A stretch of DNA of 45,024 bases from UBA1435 sp041663285 (GTDB taxonomy: Bacteria; Patescibacteriota; Microgenomatia; UBA12405): positions 1-45,024 of the forward strand of contig JBAZSP010000006.1 in NCBI GenBank assembly GCA_041663285.1, given 5' to 3'. Numbering within the stretch: position 1 is the stretch's first letter; every line of letters starts with the position of its first letter. The notes beneath the pieces are model-generated. The model worked only from the letters and a program-made list of their open reading frames with translations. It was not told the DNA's origin and did no database searches. Positions 8,794 to 17,811 of the stretch are shown piece after piece. The position numbers were made by a program, and so were the translations under genes.

Positions 8794-11700
8794 TTATCTG
8801 AAGCTAACACTGCCGTCGTTGTAGAGAGTTTTGACCTGTTTGGAAGTTAGCGGATAGTTAAAAATTTTGACATCATCGATAAGGCCGGGAAAGTAATTGG
8901 TGGCACGTTTGGCAATGGTAATAGCGGAAGCGTTGAAGCTAGTGGCCGTAGTAACAGTGACATGATTCCAGGTGTTTGGGCTATAGGTGGTAGTAGCAGT
9001 AGTGCCATTAATATAGATAGTAGGAGAAGAAAAGCCGACGGCGGAGAGAGTGGCGCCACTACCGAGAAGATAATGAGTGCCGTTGTCTAGATCAATTAGG
9101 TTGGGAGAAGTTGTCGATGGTTTAAACCAGAGAGAAACGGAATAGACATTACTGGCTCCGGTTCCAATATTGACATAGTCATCGGTGCCGTCAAAACTCA
9201 GGGCTGAATTTATTTTACCAGTGGAGCCGACTCCCCAGGCGGAAGTATCACCGATAGCACAAGTACCAAGAGAGACTTGGGAGCCACCGGCGCCGATGGT
9301 GGTAGTACCGGTAGCACCGGTGCCCATGCGGTCGTGGATAGTGGCACCTTGGCATTCGTCAAAATCAGCCCAAAAAGTAGGGGCGCCTTTGTTGTAATCC
9401 CAGGCAATCTGAGCGGGGGTGCGGGCGTAGTTGTAGAAGGTTAGGTTGTCTATGCTTCGATATTGAGTAACGTTGTAGGCTCCAAAAACATGACCAGTGG
9501 AAGAAATTGAGACGTTGGCGGTTTTGTCAAAAATTAATTGGCCGTTGTGGAAGACTTTGGCCTTTTTTGCGTCGTTATCGTACAAAAGAGATAAAAAGTG
9601 CCATTTTTTGGGAGTATAGTTAAAGCTTCCTGATTGGGTAAAGCTGGTACCTACTAGCCGGACCCAAAAAGAGCCGCTAGCGGCGGATTCAAACGTATAT
9701 TCAAGACTAGCGTCGACATTGCCTTTCCCGATGTATGACCAACCGGTTGTATCGTTTTCTTTGTAAAGCCAAAAATTTAAAGTAAAGCTCGCTGGGCTTA
9801 AATCCGGAGATGAAGCTGTTACGAGACTGCCGTTTATTTTTTTACTATTTCCAAATTTTCCTTGAGAATTCCAGCCGGTGGATGGAACTGAAGCGTGGTG
9901 GTTGTTGCCCGAAGAATCAAAGGCGGTGGTACCCGAGCCTTCGTTAAACGTCCATTTGACAATGGGGGGTGAGCAGGTAGCTGTGTCGCCTGGCACGCAA
10001 TATTCTTGGCTGCTGGCAGTAGCAGGAGCGGTATTGCCGGAGCCGGAAGAAAGGGAGCCTAATTGGGTGGCGACGCCACGATTGTAATCTAGCTTGACTT
10101 CGTCGGTGGTGAGGGCGTAGTTGTAAATTTTGACGTCATCCATAAGACCAGAAAAGTAGCCAGAAGAGGCCTTGCCGATTTTTATGGCGGTACTAGAAAA
10201 AACAGCATCGGTAGATACGACCAGGTGTTGCCACGTGTCGGCGGTGATGGTATTAGAAATGATGCCGTTAACATAGGTGGTGGGAGAAGAAAAACCAACA
10301 GCCAAGAGGGTGGCGCCAGCGCCAAAAATATAGTGGGTGCCATTATCAAAATCGATGACCGATGGATTAGTTGATGAAGGTTTGAACCAAAGAGAAATAG
10401 CTTGGGTGGTGATAGTGGGACCGATAGAAACATAATCATTGTTGCCGTCGAAACTTAGGGCTTTACCAAATTTGCCATTGTCGGTCCAAGAAGGAGCAGA
10501 CGTACCAGGGCCCAGAATGCCATTTAAGGTTGACCCAATTGAGCCACGGTTATAGATGGTGGTGCCAAAGCCTTCATCGAAATCATAGTGGGCAATTATT
10601 TGGTTTTGCCTGCCCGCCGACATATCCGATAGGATTTGGCCGGGGGTGCGGGCGTAGTTGTAGATTTTGATTTCATCAATTGAACCGTAAAACGAGTTGG
10701 AGCTCCAATTGTCATTTCCGATCCAAAGAGAGCCACCGGCACTGGGTGTTCCTGTGTCTCCAACAGAAGTTTCCTGAACACCGTCAACAAATAGTTTTAG
10801 ATTGGATCCGTCGAAGGTTGAGGTGACGAAGTGCCATTTGTTGTTGGAAACAGAAGTGGTACTAGCCAGCTCATAGCGTGCGCTGATAGTGTCATAGGTG
10901 ACTACTTTGCCGTTTCGAACAAAAAGGGCATAGTTGCAACCGACGGCATTATAGGGATTTCTAAGGATTGAATGATAGCTACCGTCGGAATGGTTAGTTT
11001 TGAACCAAGCTTCGACCGTATACCGGGGAATTGAGGGTAGCCCGCTAATACTAGCGTAATCGTTGCCATCGAAACTTAGACCATTACCATATTTACCGTT
11101 ATACCAGGTGGGAGATGAAGAACCGGCACCAAAGGTGGCGTTATAGCTATTGCTACTGGAATCAAACGCACTAGTACCGGCGCCTTCGTTGAATTTCCAA
11201 TGAGCGATTGGGCTCGGCGCCCATTCGTAAAGTTGAGCAACCTCGTTGGTGGATAGTGCGCGGTTATAAATACGGACTTCATCGACTAGACCATTAAAAA
11301 ATCGAATGCTGCCTTCAACGCCTCGCGACCGGCCCAAAAGAACAGAAGTCAGGTTGTTGCTGTAGATGGTATAAGGTTGATTATAACTTTGAGTATTTAG
11401 TTTTTGGCCGTTCTTATAGATAACCATGTTCTGTCCATCATAAGTCATGGCCAGATGCTGCCAGGTATTTAAAGTTATGGTAGTTGGGTCGGTATAACCT
11501 AGGCGATTGACAAAAGATCCGTCGCGAGAGATGGAGGCGGCGATTTTTCCGCCTTCGGTTCCTAAGAACCATGACCTTTTATTGTTTGGCCAGTCCCACT
11601 TATCAATAGCATTAGGATTACCGGTAGCATCTGGTTGAGTAGAAAAACTTATCCAAGCAGAAAGCGTAATTTGTGAGGTTGGATTTAAAGAAGTGGCGGA

Positions 11701-13101
11701 GCCGGAATCAATGTATGTCTGGGTTCCAGGAAAACTTATTCCTATTCCATATTTTCCAGAATACCACCCCGGAGCAGATGAGCCAGATCCAAGAGTGCCA
11801 GTGTTGTTATTGCCAGAAAGATCGGCAGCAGTAGTACCGGAACCATTATCAAAATTCCAATACCCAACTAAGCCATCAGAAAGAGACGAGACTGATCCGG
11901 ATTGGGCGCCTTGAGGGGCGCCAAGGTTGACGGCGATGCCGTCGGCTGCAGCAGCTTTGGCTTTACCGGCGTTGTAATCCTGAAGAATTTGGGCAGAGGT
12001 ACGAGCATAGGGGTAAATTTGAGTGTTATCAAGGAAGCCGTTTAAGTAAAAGTAGGGGCCGGTGAAGTTAGTATCGTAACTTCGGCCAAGGTTAAATTGG
12101 GTGGAAGTCCAGTTATTGTGTGGACCAGACTGGTTGCCGTAACTTTTACCATCGAGGTAGGCGGTAACGGTATTATTGGATAGGATAACCATAGTAACAT
12201 GGTGCCAAGTGCCAACTTGAAGGGTGGGGATAGTCCAATTAGTAAAAAAAGCGCCATCGTTAGTATCATCATAGGAGTAACTTAAGGTAGTGCTGTTGGC
12301 CAGGGAGACTGAATAGTCCTGGCGGGAAAAAGCAGTGTTGGTGCGGGAGACTAGGGGATTACGGCTAGCAAAGGAGTTAATCTTAAACCAAGTCGAAATG
12401 GTTAGGGGTTGAGAAGAGGTAAAGATAAGCTTATTACCCATGGCAAGATAGTCGTTACCATCAAACTTCAAACATTTACCGCTGACGCACATATCCTCGG
12501 TAGTCCAAGATGGGGCAGAAGAGCCGGAGCCAAAGGTGCCATGATTGGCGTTGACAGAAGAATCGTGAGCAGTGGTTCCTACCCCTTCGTCAAAGCTCCA
12601 ATGGGCGACAGGGGCGGAGGAGACTTCTTCGGTGCCGTTGGATCCAAGAGAGAAGTTGCTGGCGGCGGTAGAAAAATCAGAGGCGGAGAAACCATTGGGA
12701 GTAGAGGGGTTACCGTAGTAAAGATAGAAGGTAGAGGCACCAGCAGGGAGAGAATCAAAGTTGACATGGATAGAAGTACCGACACCACAAGCGGTAGCCA
12801 GATAATAGGGGAGCAACTCACCGTTGGTTTTGGTAAATCGAATATCACCACAATCGGTTTGAAAACGGGAAGTATCGGAAGTATCGGTGGTGATAGTAAC
12901 ATAAACATTGGATTCGGCGGAGGTGTGGGAAGAAATATTAATTGATTTGCGATACTGCCAGCCATCATTAAACCAGCTGGCAGAAACTTTATCAGGTTTT
13001 TGGTTTATTCGAAGAAGAGCAATAATGCTAACTAAGAGGATAACTACAATGATAAGAAGAGTTTTTAACGAGAAGGATTCAACCCGGCGGGATACAGACA
13101 T
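8794..13101 (-). CDS. Giant secreted/anchored multi-LamG protein with DUF2341 domain (1435 aa)
   Basis: Paralog of the 1862-aa neighbour with the same order of parts: short cytoplasmic tail, one membrane helix (LKTLLIIVVILLVSIIALL, ~13-31), a DUF2341-type domain (~40-150, KSINISSHTSAES, FYLYYGNPS), then about six LamG jelly rolls starting near 165, 415, 640, 845, 1070 and 1250. Each opens with (H/Y/K)W.F(D/N)(E/N)G.GT…D.S and closes with (I/L)(I/Y)(N/P)YARTPAQI-type motifs. It lacks the ~400-residue CBM-like insert of the longer paralog. The C-terminal domain (LIDDVKIFNYPLTSKQVK) is close to that of the paralog. The likely role is glycan- or protein-mediated adhesion on the outer face. A TATAAT at 13146-13141 provides its own promoter. 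Confidence 0.92.
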   Translation of the reverse strand: MSVSRRVESFSLKTLLIIVVILLVSIIALLRINQKPDKVSASWFNDGWQYRKSINISSHTSAESNVYVTITTDTSDTSRFQTDCGDIRFTKTNGELLPYYLATACGVGTSIHVNFDSLPAGASTFYLYYGNPSTPNGFSASDFSTAASNFSLGSNGTEEVSSAPVAHWSFDEGVGTTAHDSSVNANHGTFGSGSSAPSWTTEDMCVSGKCLKFDGNDYLAMGNKLIFTSSQPLTISTWFKINSFASRNPLVSRTNTAFSRQDYSVSLANSTTLSYSYDDTNDGAFFTNWTIPTLQVGTWHHVTMVILSNNTVTAYLDGKSYGNQSGPHNNWTSTQFNLGRSYDTNFTGPYFYLNGFLDNTQIYPYARTSAQILQDYNAGKAKAAAADGIAVNLGAPQGAQSGSVSSLSDGLVGYWNFDNGSGTTAADLSGNNNTGTLGSGSSAPGWYSGKYGIGISFPGTQTYIDSGSATSLNPTSQITLSAWISFSTQPDATGNPNAIDKWDWPNNKRSWFLGTEGGKIAASISRDGSFVNRLGYTDPTTITLNTWQHLAMTYDGQNMVIYKNGQKLNTQSYNQPYTIYSNNLTSVLLGRSRGVEGSIRFFNGLVDEVRIYNRALSTNEVAQLYEWAPSPIAHWKFNEGAGTSAFDSSSNSYNATFGAGSSSPTWYNGKYGNGLSFDGNDYASISGLPSIPRYTVEAWFKTNHSDGSYHSILRNPYNAVGCNYALFVRNGKVVTYDTISARYELASTTSVSNNKWHFVTSTFDGSNLKLFVDGVQETSVGDTGTPSAGGSLWIGNDNWSSNSFYGSIDEIKIYNYARTPGQILSDMSAGRQNQIIAHYDFDEGFGTTIYNRGSIGSTLNGILGPGTSAPSWTDNGKFGKALSFDGNNDYVSIGPTITTQAISLWFKPSSTNPSVIDFDNGTHYIFGAGATLLAVGFSSPTTYVNGIISNTITADTWQHLVVSTDAVFSSTAIKIGKASSGYFSGLMDDVKIYNYALTTDEVKLDYNRGVATQLGSLSSGSGNTAPATASSQEYCVPGDTATCSPPIVKWTFNEGSGTTAFDSSGNNHHASVPSTGWNSQGKFGNSKKINGSLVTASSPDLSPASFTLNFWLYKENDTTGWSYIGKGNVDASLEYTFESAASGSFWVRLVGTSFTQSGSFNYTPKKWHFLSLLYDNDAKKAKVFHNGQLIFDKTANVSISSTGHVFGAYNVTQYRSIDNLTFYNYARTPAQIAWDYNKGAPTFWADFDECQGATIHDRMGTGATGTTTIGAGGSQVSLGTCAIGDTSAWGVGSTGKINSALSFDGTDDYVNIGTGASNVYSVSLWFKPSTTSPNLIDLDNGTHYLLGSGATLSAVGFSSPTIYINGTTATTTYSPNTWNHVTVTTATSFNASAITIAKRATNYFPGLIDDVKIFNYPLTSKQVKTLYNDGSVSFR

Positions 13102-13140
13102 TGTTTTTGATGCTGAATAGAAGGTAAGAGATCTAAAATA

Positions 13141-13146
13141 ATTATA
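13141..13146 (-). promoter_or_regulatory. -10 element for the 1435-aa LamG gene
   Basis: A perfect TATAAT on the minus strand lies 39 bases before the ATG at 13101, in the 72-base gap after the upstream four-gene cluster. I see no convincing -35, so the giant gene may be transcribed both from here and by read-through. Confidence 0.4.
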
Positions 13147-13173
13147 GTTGAAGGAAGGGGCAGGAGGGGAGGG

Positions 13174-13644
13174 CTAATCAAAAGAGGCGGTGACACTTTG
13201 AGAAATGGGAAGATCGGCGGTTTTGGCAGTGATGGGGTATTGGCCAGCGACGACAGTGACTAAGTCAAAAATAGCCTTACCGGTTTCATCGGTTAGGGCA
13301 GAAGAGTTGATAATACTAAGCACTTGGGAGTGGCCAAGAATGACAGTTTGATTAGGGATGCCGTTGCCCTGATTGTCGAGAAGAAGAACGGTAACCCGGA
13401 TCGGCTCCTGACCATTGGCTTTGGCGGAAAGAGGTGAGACAAAGAGATAAGAATTATCGTAGGCGATGCTGGTGGTTTCGGGTTTTTTACCAAAAAAGAC
13501 GACTGCCCGCCAGGCGAGAATTAAGGCAATCAACAGAGCAACGACAACGCAGCAGATGATGAAGACTACAGTGGTTTTTTGGTTATCGGGACCAGAGGCT
13601 GTTTTGGAGGCAGAGACGGTAGCGGGATTTGGGGCAGGAGGCAT
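13174..13644 (-). CDS. Single-pass membrane protein with an external Ig-like (Big-1-type) domain
   Basis: 156 aa. Residues 1-24 form a Pro/Ala/Ser-rich cytoplasmic tail, ~25-47 a strong membrane helix (TVVFIICCVVVALLIALIL), and ~62-156 an Ig-like beta sandwich (SYLFVSPLSAKANGQEPIRV, LLLDNQGNGIPNQTV, TDETGKAIFDL). It is a paralog of the small plus-strand gene at 2294-2701. Last gene of a four-gene leftward cluster, starting four bases after the stop of the Pro/Thr-stalk protein, so it is probably co-translated with the surface proteins upstream. Likely a structural or interaction module of the envelope. Confidence 0.85.
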   Translation of the reverse strand: MPPAPNPATVSASKTASGPDNQKTTVVFIICCVVVALLIALILAWRAVVFFGKKPETTSIAYDNSYLFVSPLSAKANGQEPIRVTVLLLDNQGNGIPNQTVILGHSQVLSIINSSALTDETGKAIFDLVTVVAGQYPITAKTADLPISQSVTASFD

Positions 13645-13648
13645 TTAT

Positions 13649-14833
13649 TTATTTTATACGGTAACTGACTAACTGGTGTTTCTTAGATTTAGTTTTAAAC
13701 AAAGGTAAGCGGTTAAGGGCATAGGGGTTGAAGTAGTAATAGATAACCAGCGAGAAGGCGACCAGGGTAATAAAGTAGAGGGGCAGGAAAAGGATGAAGA
13801 AGGTATTTTTTTGCCAGAAGATTTGGAATAAGTTGGGTAGTATATAGGTTAGACTATTGGACTTGGGAGAAGGGGCGTCAAAATAATAGGCAACCGAAAA
13901 GAGGCGGAAGTTGCTACTAACCGCAGTTGGCAGGCTAAGAGTGAAGCGGCCGGAGGCATCGGATTGGAGAGTAAGATGGGGAAGGGAGTAAGCCATGGCT
14001 GCCTTAGGGAAAGATTTGCCTTTTTCCTGTAACTTGTAATAGTAGACCCGAACGATTGAATTAGGGTAAGTCTTACCAGAGACGTAGTGGGTTTGGCCGG
14101 GCTTAATGGTGGCAGAGTTAAGAGAAAGGGTTGGGGGAAGAAGAATCGGGCCAACAGCAACGTGAGGTTTGTCGGAGGGCGGAGGAGGAAGACAAGTGGG
14201 GAAGCTACGGCGGTTAGAATTGTCAGTTGAGCTGAAACAGATGTCGGTAGTTATTTGAGGGATGGTTACCCGGTCAAAACTAAAAAAACCGGAAGCGTCG
14301 CTAACCACAGTATTAAAAATATCGGGGTTATTTATTTCTACCCGGGAATCAGGAGAGGTGTAGCCAAAGATAGAAATTTTCATAGTTGGCTTTTGGGCAA
14401 TTACGTGATGAGTGGGGGTAGGAGAAGGGGCGATGAAAGTTGGAGTTGTCGGGGGAGGTGGTTTAACAGGGGTGGTTAGTCGTGAGGCGGTGGGACGAGG
14501 AATAGAGGGGGTTATGACACCGGATGGGGTGACAATGGGGGCCGGGGATGAAGTTGGGGTAGGGCTGGGAGTAGAGGTGGAGACAGCGGTAGTCGGAGCA
14601 ATCGTCGGACTGGGGGCGGAGGTGTTAGTCGGGACAGGAGAGGAAGTAATGGTAGGGGCAAGGGTTGGTGCCAATGTTGGGGTGGGAGCGATGGTAGAAG
14701 AAGGAGTGGGAGTAGCTGAAGGGATTATCAGGCTGATGCCAACAGTTTCCTGACCGTAAGGGGTGGGGACCTGGGAGTAGGTAACCTTAGGAGCTAAAAG
14801 TGACCAAATACATAGGTAAAAAAAGACGAGCAT
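13649..14833 (-). CDS. Secreted protein with Pro/Thr-rich stalk, beta-sandwich domains and C-terminal membrane anchor
   Basis: 394 aa. A signal peptide (residues ~1-20, ending near YSQ) is followed by a low-complexity stalk of repeated P-T/S-P units from ~38 to ~150, the kind of stretch often glycosylated in surface proteins. Two beta domains follow: KISIFGYTSPDSRVEI with SDASGFFSFDRV (~155-215), and TIKPGQTHYVSGKTYPNS with SDASGRFTLSLP (~235-320). Both look like carboxypeptidase-regulatory/Ig-like modules. A membrane helix (~350-370, FFILFLPLYFITLVAFSLVI) and a basic tail close the protein. It starts seven bases after the DUF916-like gene. It probably lifts a binding domain off the cell surface. 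Confidence 0.85.
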   Translation of the reverse strand: MLVFFYLCIWSLLAPKVTYSQVPTPYGQETVGISLIIPSATPTPSSTIAPTPTLAPTLAPTITSSPVPTNTSAPSPTIAPTTAVSTSTPSPTPTSSPAPIVTPSGVITPSIPRPTASRLTTPVKPPPPTTPTFIAPSPTPTHHVIAQKPTMKISIFGYTSPDSRVEINNPDIFNTVVSDASGFFSFDRVTIPQITTDICFSSTDNSNRRSFPTCLPPPPSDKPHVAVGPILLPPTLSLNSATIKPGQTHYVSGKTYPNSIVRVYYYKLQEKGKSFPKAAMAYSLPHLTLQSDASGRFTLSLPTAVSSNFRLFSVAYYFDAPSPKSNSLTYILPNLFQIFWQKNTFFILFLPLYFITLVAFSLVIYYYFNPYALNRLPLFKTKSKKHQLVSYRIK

Positions 14834-14840
14834 TGAAGCA

Positions 14841-15836
14841 TTAGCGGCGGTCTTTATATTTATTTTTTAAAGTTTTGAGTTCGGATTCAGATTCTTTGGG
14901 TGAATTCTGAGAAGTTCCATCCGGATTTTTGGCCAAGAGAGAAATAAGAAGAACAATGATAGTTAAGGCAACTATGACCAGAATAACCAGTCTCCAGGGG
15001 ATAACCCAGAAATAGAGGCTGTCGACAACAAAGTCTCCGGAGGTGCCAAAACTGGCCAGCAGGTTGGCTTTGTAGCGGCCAAAGAGCCATTTACGGTCCA
15101 GAGTATTTTGGAATTCGCGGCTAGCGTAGGGGAAGATATTGGAATTCTTAAGGATTAGCTCGTCCGATTTCTGGCCGAGCCAATTTGTAATTTTGATTGA
15201 GCCGACTGGGGTGATATGAATGTCGGAAAGATTGGTGATAACTGTTTGAAAGTTGACCGGACCTTGTTCCTGGAATTCAGGAGCGGAAAAAATTTTTACC
15301 TTGGCTTCCTGACGGATTTGGCCGGGAACTTTCAGATAGAGAAGAGTGCCGACGTTGGCAACAATGGCTGAGCCGCTCTGGTCAAGGCTGGCGGAAGCGT
15401 CGGGTGAGTGGATAATCATGGCATAATGGCCACCAGGGAGAGCGTCTTCGGGAGTAATGATGGTAACGACCATGGCTTTAATTTCGGAAGGACCAACAAC
15501 CAGGCGGGAAGGAGAGACTTGAATCCAGGAAGAAGCCGACCAGCGGTTGGCCGAAGTTTCGGAAGAAAGTTCGAGCTGAATTGGGGTGCCGGTTTCGTCG
15601 GAAACAATATAGTCTTTGACGTTGATAGATATAATTCTTTCGACGGTGGAGTCGTTTCTGACTTTAACGGTTTTGGTTATAATTTTGCCGGGGACGGCCT
15701 CGATTTCCAAACGTGGGGGAATGGCGGTAAGGCTAAGATGACTTTGGGCATGGATAAATGAAACATGAAACATGAAACAGGCGACAAGAATAAAACAGGA
15801 AATGAAGATTTTTTGTACGATTAATTTGTTTGTCAT
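14841..15836 (-). CDS. DUF916-like surface protein with C-terminal membrane helix (WxL partner)
   Basis: 331 aa. The signal peptide (~1-30, ends IHAQ) contains a direct repeat at the DNA level (15758-15780). Residues ~35-260 form two beta-sandwich domains typical of DUF916 and related chaperone-like modules: PPRLEIEAVPGKIITKTVKV, then PGGHYAMIIHSP, GTLLYLKVPG and WLFGRYKANLLASFG. A membrane helix lies at ~280-303 (WRLVILVIVALTIIVLLISLL), followed by a charged cytoplasmic tail. In Firmicutes such proteins are encoded next to WxL proteins and help hold them at the wall. Here it follows the WxL-like gene by 25 bases, and the pairing recurs at 29535-31212. The functional partnership is inferred from that context. 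Confidence 0.85.
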   Translation of the reverse strand: MTNKLIVQKIFISCFILVACFMFHVSFIHAQSHLSLTAIPPRLEIEAVPGKIITKTVKVRNDSTVERIISINVKDYIVSDETGTPIQLELSSETSANRWSASSWIQVSPSRLVVGPSEIKAMVVTIITPEDALPGGHYAMIIHSPDASASLDQSGSAIVANVGTLLYLKVPGQIRQEAKVKIFSAPEFQEQGPVNFQTVITNLSDIHITPVGSIKITNWLGQKSDELILKNSNIFPYASREFQNTLDRKWLFGRYKANLLASFGTSGDFVVDSLYFWVIPWRLVILVIVALTIIVLLISLLAKNPDGTSQNSPKESESELKTLKNKYKDRR

Positions 15837-15861
15837 TGGTTTATTGGGATTTGGTTATTTA

Positions 15862-17334
15862 TTAGAAAGTGGCAGTGGCGGTATAGACTAATTGGTTTTC
15901 GTAATTACCAGCTTCTTGAGTAGTAGTAGCGGTTAAGCGGTAACAGATGTAGGCAACTTCGGCGGCTGGGGGAGTATTGACATTTTTCATAATCTCTTGG
16001 GCGTTGCTGGCTCCCTGGCCGAAGGCGCGATAGCCGGCGCCATAGTTAAAGATTGAGGTGCCAACATTGATGTTTTGAAGAGTATAGCCAAATTCAGAGG
16101 TGGTGACACCAATGTCGGTAGCCCAGGCGGCTTCGGTAGTGGTAGAGCAGGCGCCGTCGCAATTTGTGTCGGAAATAGTAGTGCCGGTAGAAAGATTTCT
16201 TAGCGGAGTAGATTCGTAAACTGTAACCACATAACCATTATCGGCGTTGGTGACACAGCTTAGGTAATGAGCTAAATCGTTAAACGCTCCCAGGGTGACT
16301 GAACCAAAGGCGGCGGCATAAGGTGAGGTGTTGGCGGCGGCCGTTCCGAGGGTCAAACCGCAAGGGGTGCCGCCGGCACCCACATTACTAGTGCCGATAT
16401 TGAAAGTAATAGAGGGATCAATGGTGGCGGTAACCCGGACCGATTCAACCACGGCAATTTTGCCTTGAGTGGAATCGACCAGGTTGCCACTGCTGTCGAC
16501 ATGCCGGACGTAGAAAGTGTAAATATCGGCATTGCCATTGGTAGTTCGGGAAGTGGACGATGTTGGATTAATTAGTTGAGAACCGGCGGTTAGAGCCCGG
16601 CCGATGGTAACGGCATAGGTGCTACCGGTGACGTTGGTGATGCCAGCGCTTAGAGTGCAGGTAAAGAGGTGGTAAAGGTCAGAACCAACGGAAGTAAGGC
16701 CAACCCCAGCGGTGCTGGTCAGAGCGGCGGGACAGGTTACGTCGGCAGCTTCGACCCGGGCACCAAGTCCGGTACTGCCGAGACCAACAACGTCTTGCCC
16801 AATATCAAAACCGGTCTGATCGGGGATACCGTCGGCTTGGGTTTCTCCAGAACGGTTGCTAGCTTTAATCAGGATTTGAAAAACGCCAGCGGTTAAATTG
16901 TTACGAGGCTGGAAAGAAACGGTGTGGATAGCAGATCGGGTGGCAATAACAGCCATGCCGGTATAGTAATTGGGCAAACTTAGACCGGTGTTGATAGAAA
17001 AGGTGCCAGTGTTGGCTATGCCCTGAACGGTGTAGGTGGTCAATGGAGAGCTGGAACCGGATCCGGTAGAGGAGCCGATACCAATAGTGTCGCCGACAAA
17101 AAGGTTGGCGGTACTAAATGACGGTGCGGCAGTGTTGGCAACATTGACTTTAATAAGAGTACCGCCGAAAGTGTTGCCGGTACCTAAAATTGCATAGTAA
17201 GAAAGTTGGGAACTGGACAGGGTATCTTTGACAGTTAAAAGTGAAGCGGATTGAACTTTAATTTGACGAGTGGCGACGGTAACAGAGGTGATAAGAAGGA
17301 AAATAACCAGCGATTGCCAGAGTGTCTTTTTCAT
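15862..17334 (-). CDS. Secreted WxL-like surface protein (490 aa)
   Basis: A signal peptide (~1-29) precedes a long beta-rich secreted chain with many Gly/Ser/Thr/Asn and few charges. The C-terminal ~180 residues (from ITFNIGTSNVG) end in AGNYENQLVYTATATF. The same C-terminal pattern, AG.Y.N.(L/I).(Y/F)TA…(F/Y), ends the 254-aa protein at 30448-31212, and both share CD…C and W…(E/Y)(F/G)GF/Y signals upstream. This matches the general form of WxL cell-surface domains, although the WxL motif itself is not clear here. First gene of a four-gene leftward cluster, with a TTGACA promoter just upstream. Probably an S-layer-like or adhesive surface component. Confidence 0.8.
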   Translation of the reverse strand: MKKTLWQSLVIFLLITSVTVATRQIKVQSASLLTVKDTLSSSQLSYYAILGTGNTFGGTLIKVNVANTAAPSFSTANLFVGDTIGIGSSTGSGSSSPLTTYTVQGIANTGTFSINTGLSLPNYYTGMAVIATRSAIHTVSFQPRNNLTAGVFQILIKASNRSGETQADGIPDQTGFDIGQDVVGLGSTGLGARVEAADVTCPAALTSTAGVGLTSVGSDLYHLFTCTLSAGITNVTGSTYAVTIGRALTAGSQLINPTSSTSRTTNGNADIYTFYVRHVDSSGNLVDSTQGKIAVVESVRVTATIDPSITFNIGTSNVGAGGTPCGLTLGTAAANTSPYAAAFGSVTLGAFNDLAHYLSCVTNADNGYVVTVYESTPLRNLSTGTTISDTNCDGACSTTTEAAWATDIGVTTSEFGYTLQNINVGTSIFNYGAGYRAFGQGASNAQEIMKNVNTPPAAEVAYICYRLTATTTQEAGNYENQLVYTATATF

Positions 17335-17364
17335 TAATGGTATGTATTAATAGTACCTTAATTA

Positions 17365-17393
17365 AAGGTAGGTCAGGAAGAGGAAAATGTCAA
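17365..17393 (-). promoter_or_regulatory. Promoter of the four-gene surface cluster
   Basis: Minus strand: a perfect TTGACA (17393-17388), 17 bases, then TACCTT (17370-17365). The ATG at 17334 is about 30 bases further. The -10 is poor but the -35 and spacing are good. Confidence 0.5.
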
Positions 17394-17462
17394 GGGATGG
17401 GTGGATTGAATATGTTGAGTAAGCGTGATAAATTTCACTTAAGAACTTTAACAATACAAAAT

Positions 17463-17785
17463 CCAAAAGCAGCAAGTTTTAAGGGGTGAAATAAGCCTAA
17501 AAGCAGGTAACATTTCACCTTTTAATCATCTTACTGCTTTTGGGGTCAGAAACATTGGGGCAAACCAACAAGTTCCGAAAGATATTTTTCGGGGTTGGTT
17601 GGTTTAGCCCCAAAAAAATATTTTCTAACATATGAAATTTCATGTGTTTAGAAAATTACTTCCTGAATAAAATCAGGAAGTCGAGGTGGGGAAACTAAGG
17701 AGGTGCGTGAGCACTTCGGGTTTGGAACCAAGGCACCCCGGTGGGGTTGTCTTGGAGATTTGTGTACGGGGGACGGACGGTCGAC
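17463..17785 (+). ncRNA. Candidate structured RNA / leader upstream of the 53-aa ORF
   Basis: A run of strong hairpins, each read directly. (a) CCAAAAGCAG (17463-17472) pairs with CTGCTTTTGG (17534-17543), enclosing GGTGAAAT (17485-17492) / ATTTCACC (17512-17519). A second AAAAGCAG at 17499-17506 can compete for the same partner. (b) 17555-17613 folds into a long stem, TTGGGGC + AAACCAAC against GTTGGTTT + A + GCCCCAA, capped by CCGAAA/TTTCGG. (c) 17620-17656 imperfect stem. (d) ACTTCCTGA (17658-17666) / TCAGGAAGT (17673-17681), perfect. (e) GTGC-GTGA-GCAC with a GNRA-type loop (17703-17714). (f) CCAAG/CTTGG enclosing ACCCC/GGGGT (17728-17755). GTCGA (17680) can close with TCGAC (17781-17785), which is followed by seven T (17787-17793). 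I do not recognise a known class. Strand is inferred from the downstream ORF. Confidence 0.5.
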
Positions 17786-17811
17786 GTTTTTTTCGCTCCA
17801 GGAGGCACACT

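Noticed and set aside
17555..17613. Long hairpin as intrinsic terminator
   Set aside because: On the plus strand it is followed by A's, and on the minus strand the T run precedes the stem, so neither direction fits.
17686..17811. Upstream in-frame extension of the 53-aa ORF
   Set aside because: The extension runs through the hairpins and T7 tract, with no ribosome site. The AGGAGG at 17800 decides for the internal ATG.
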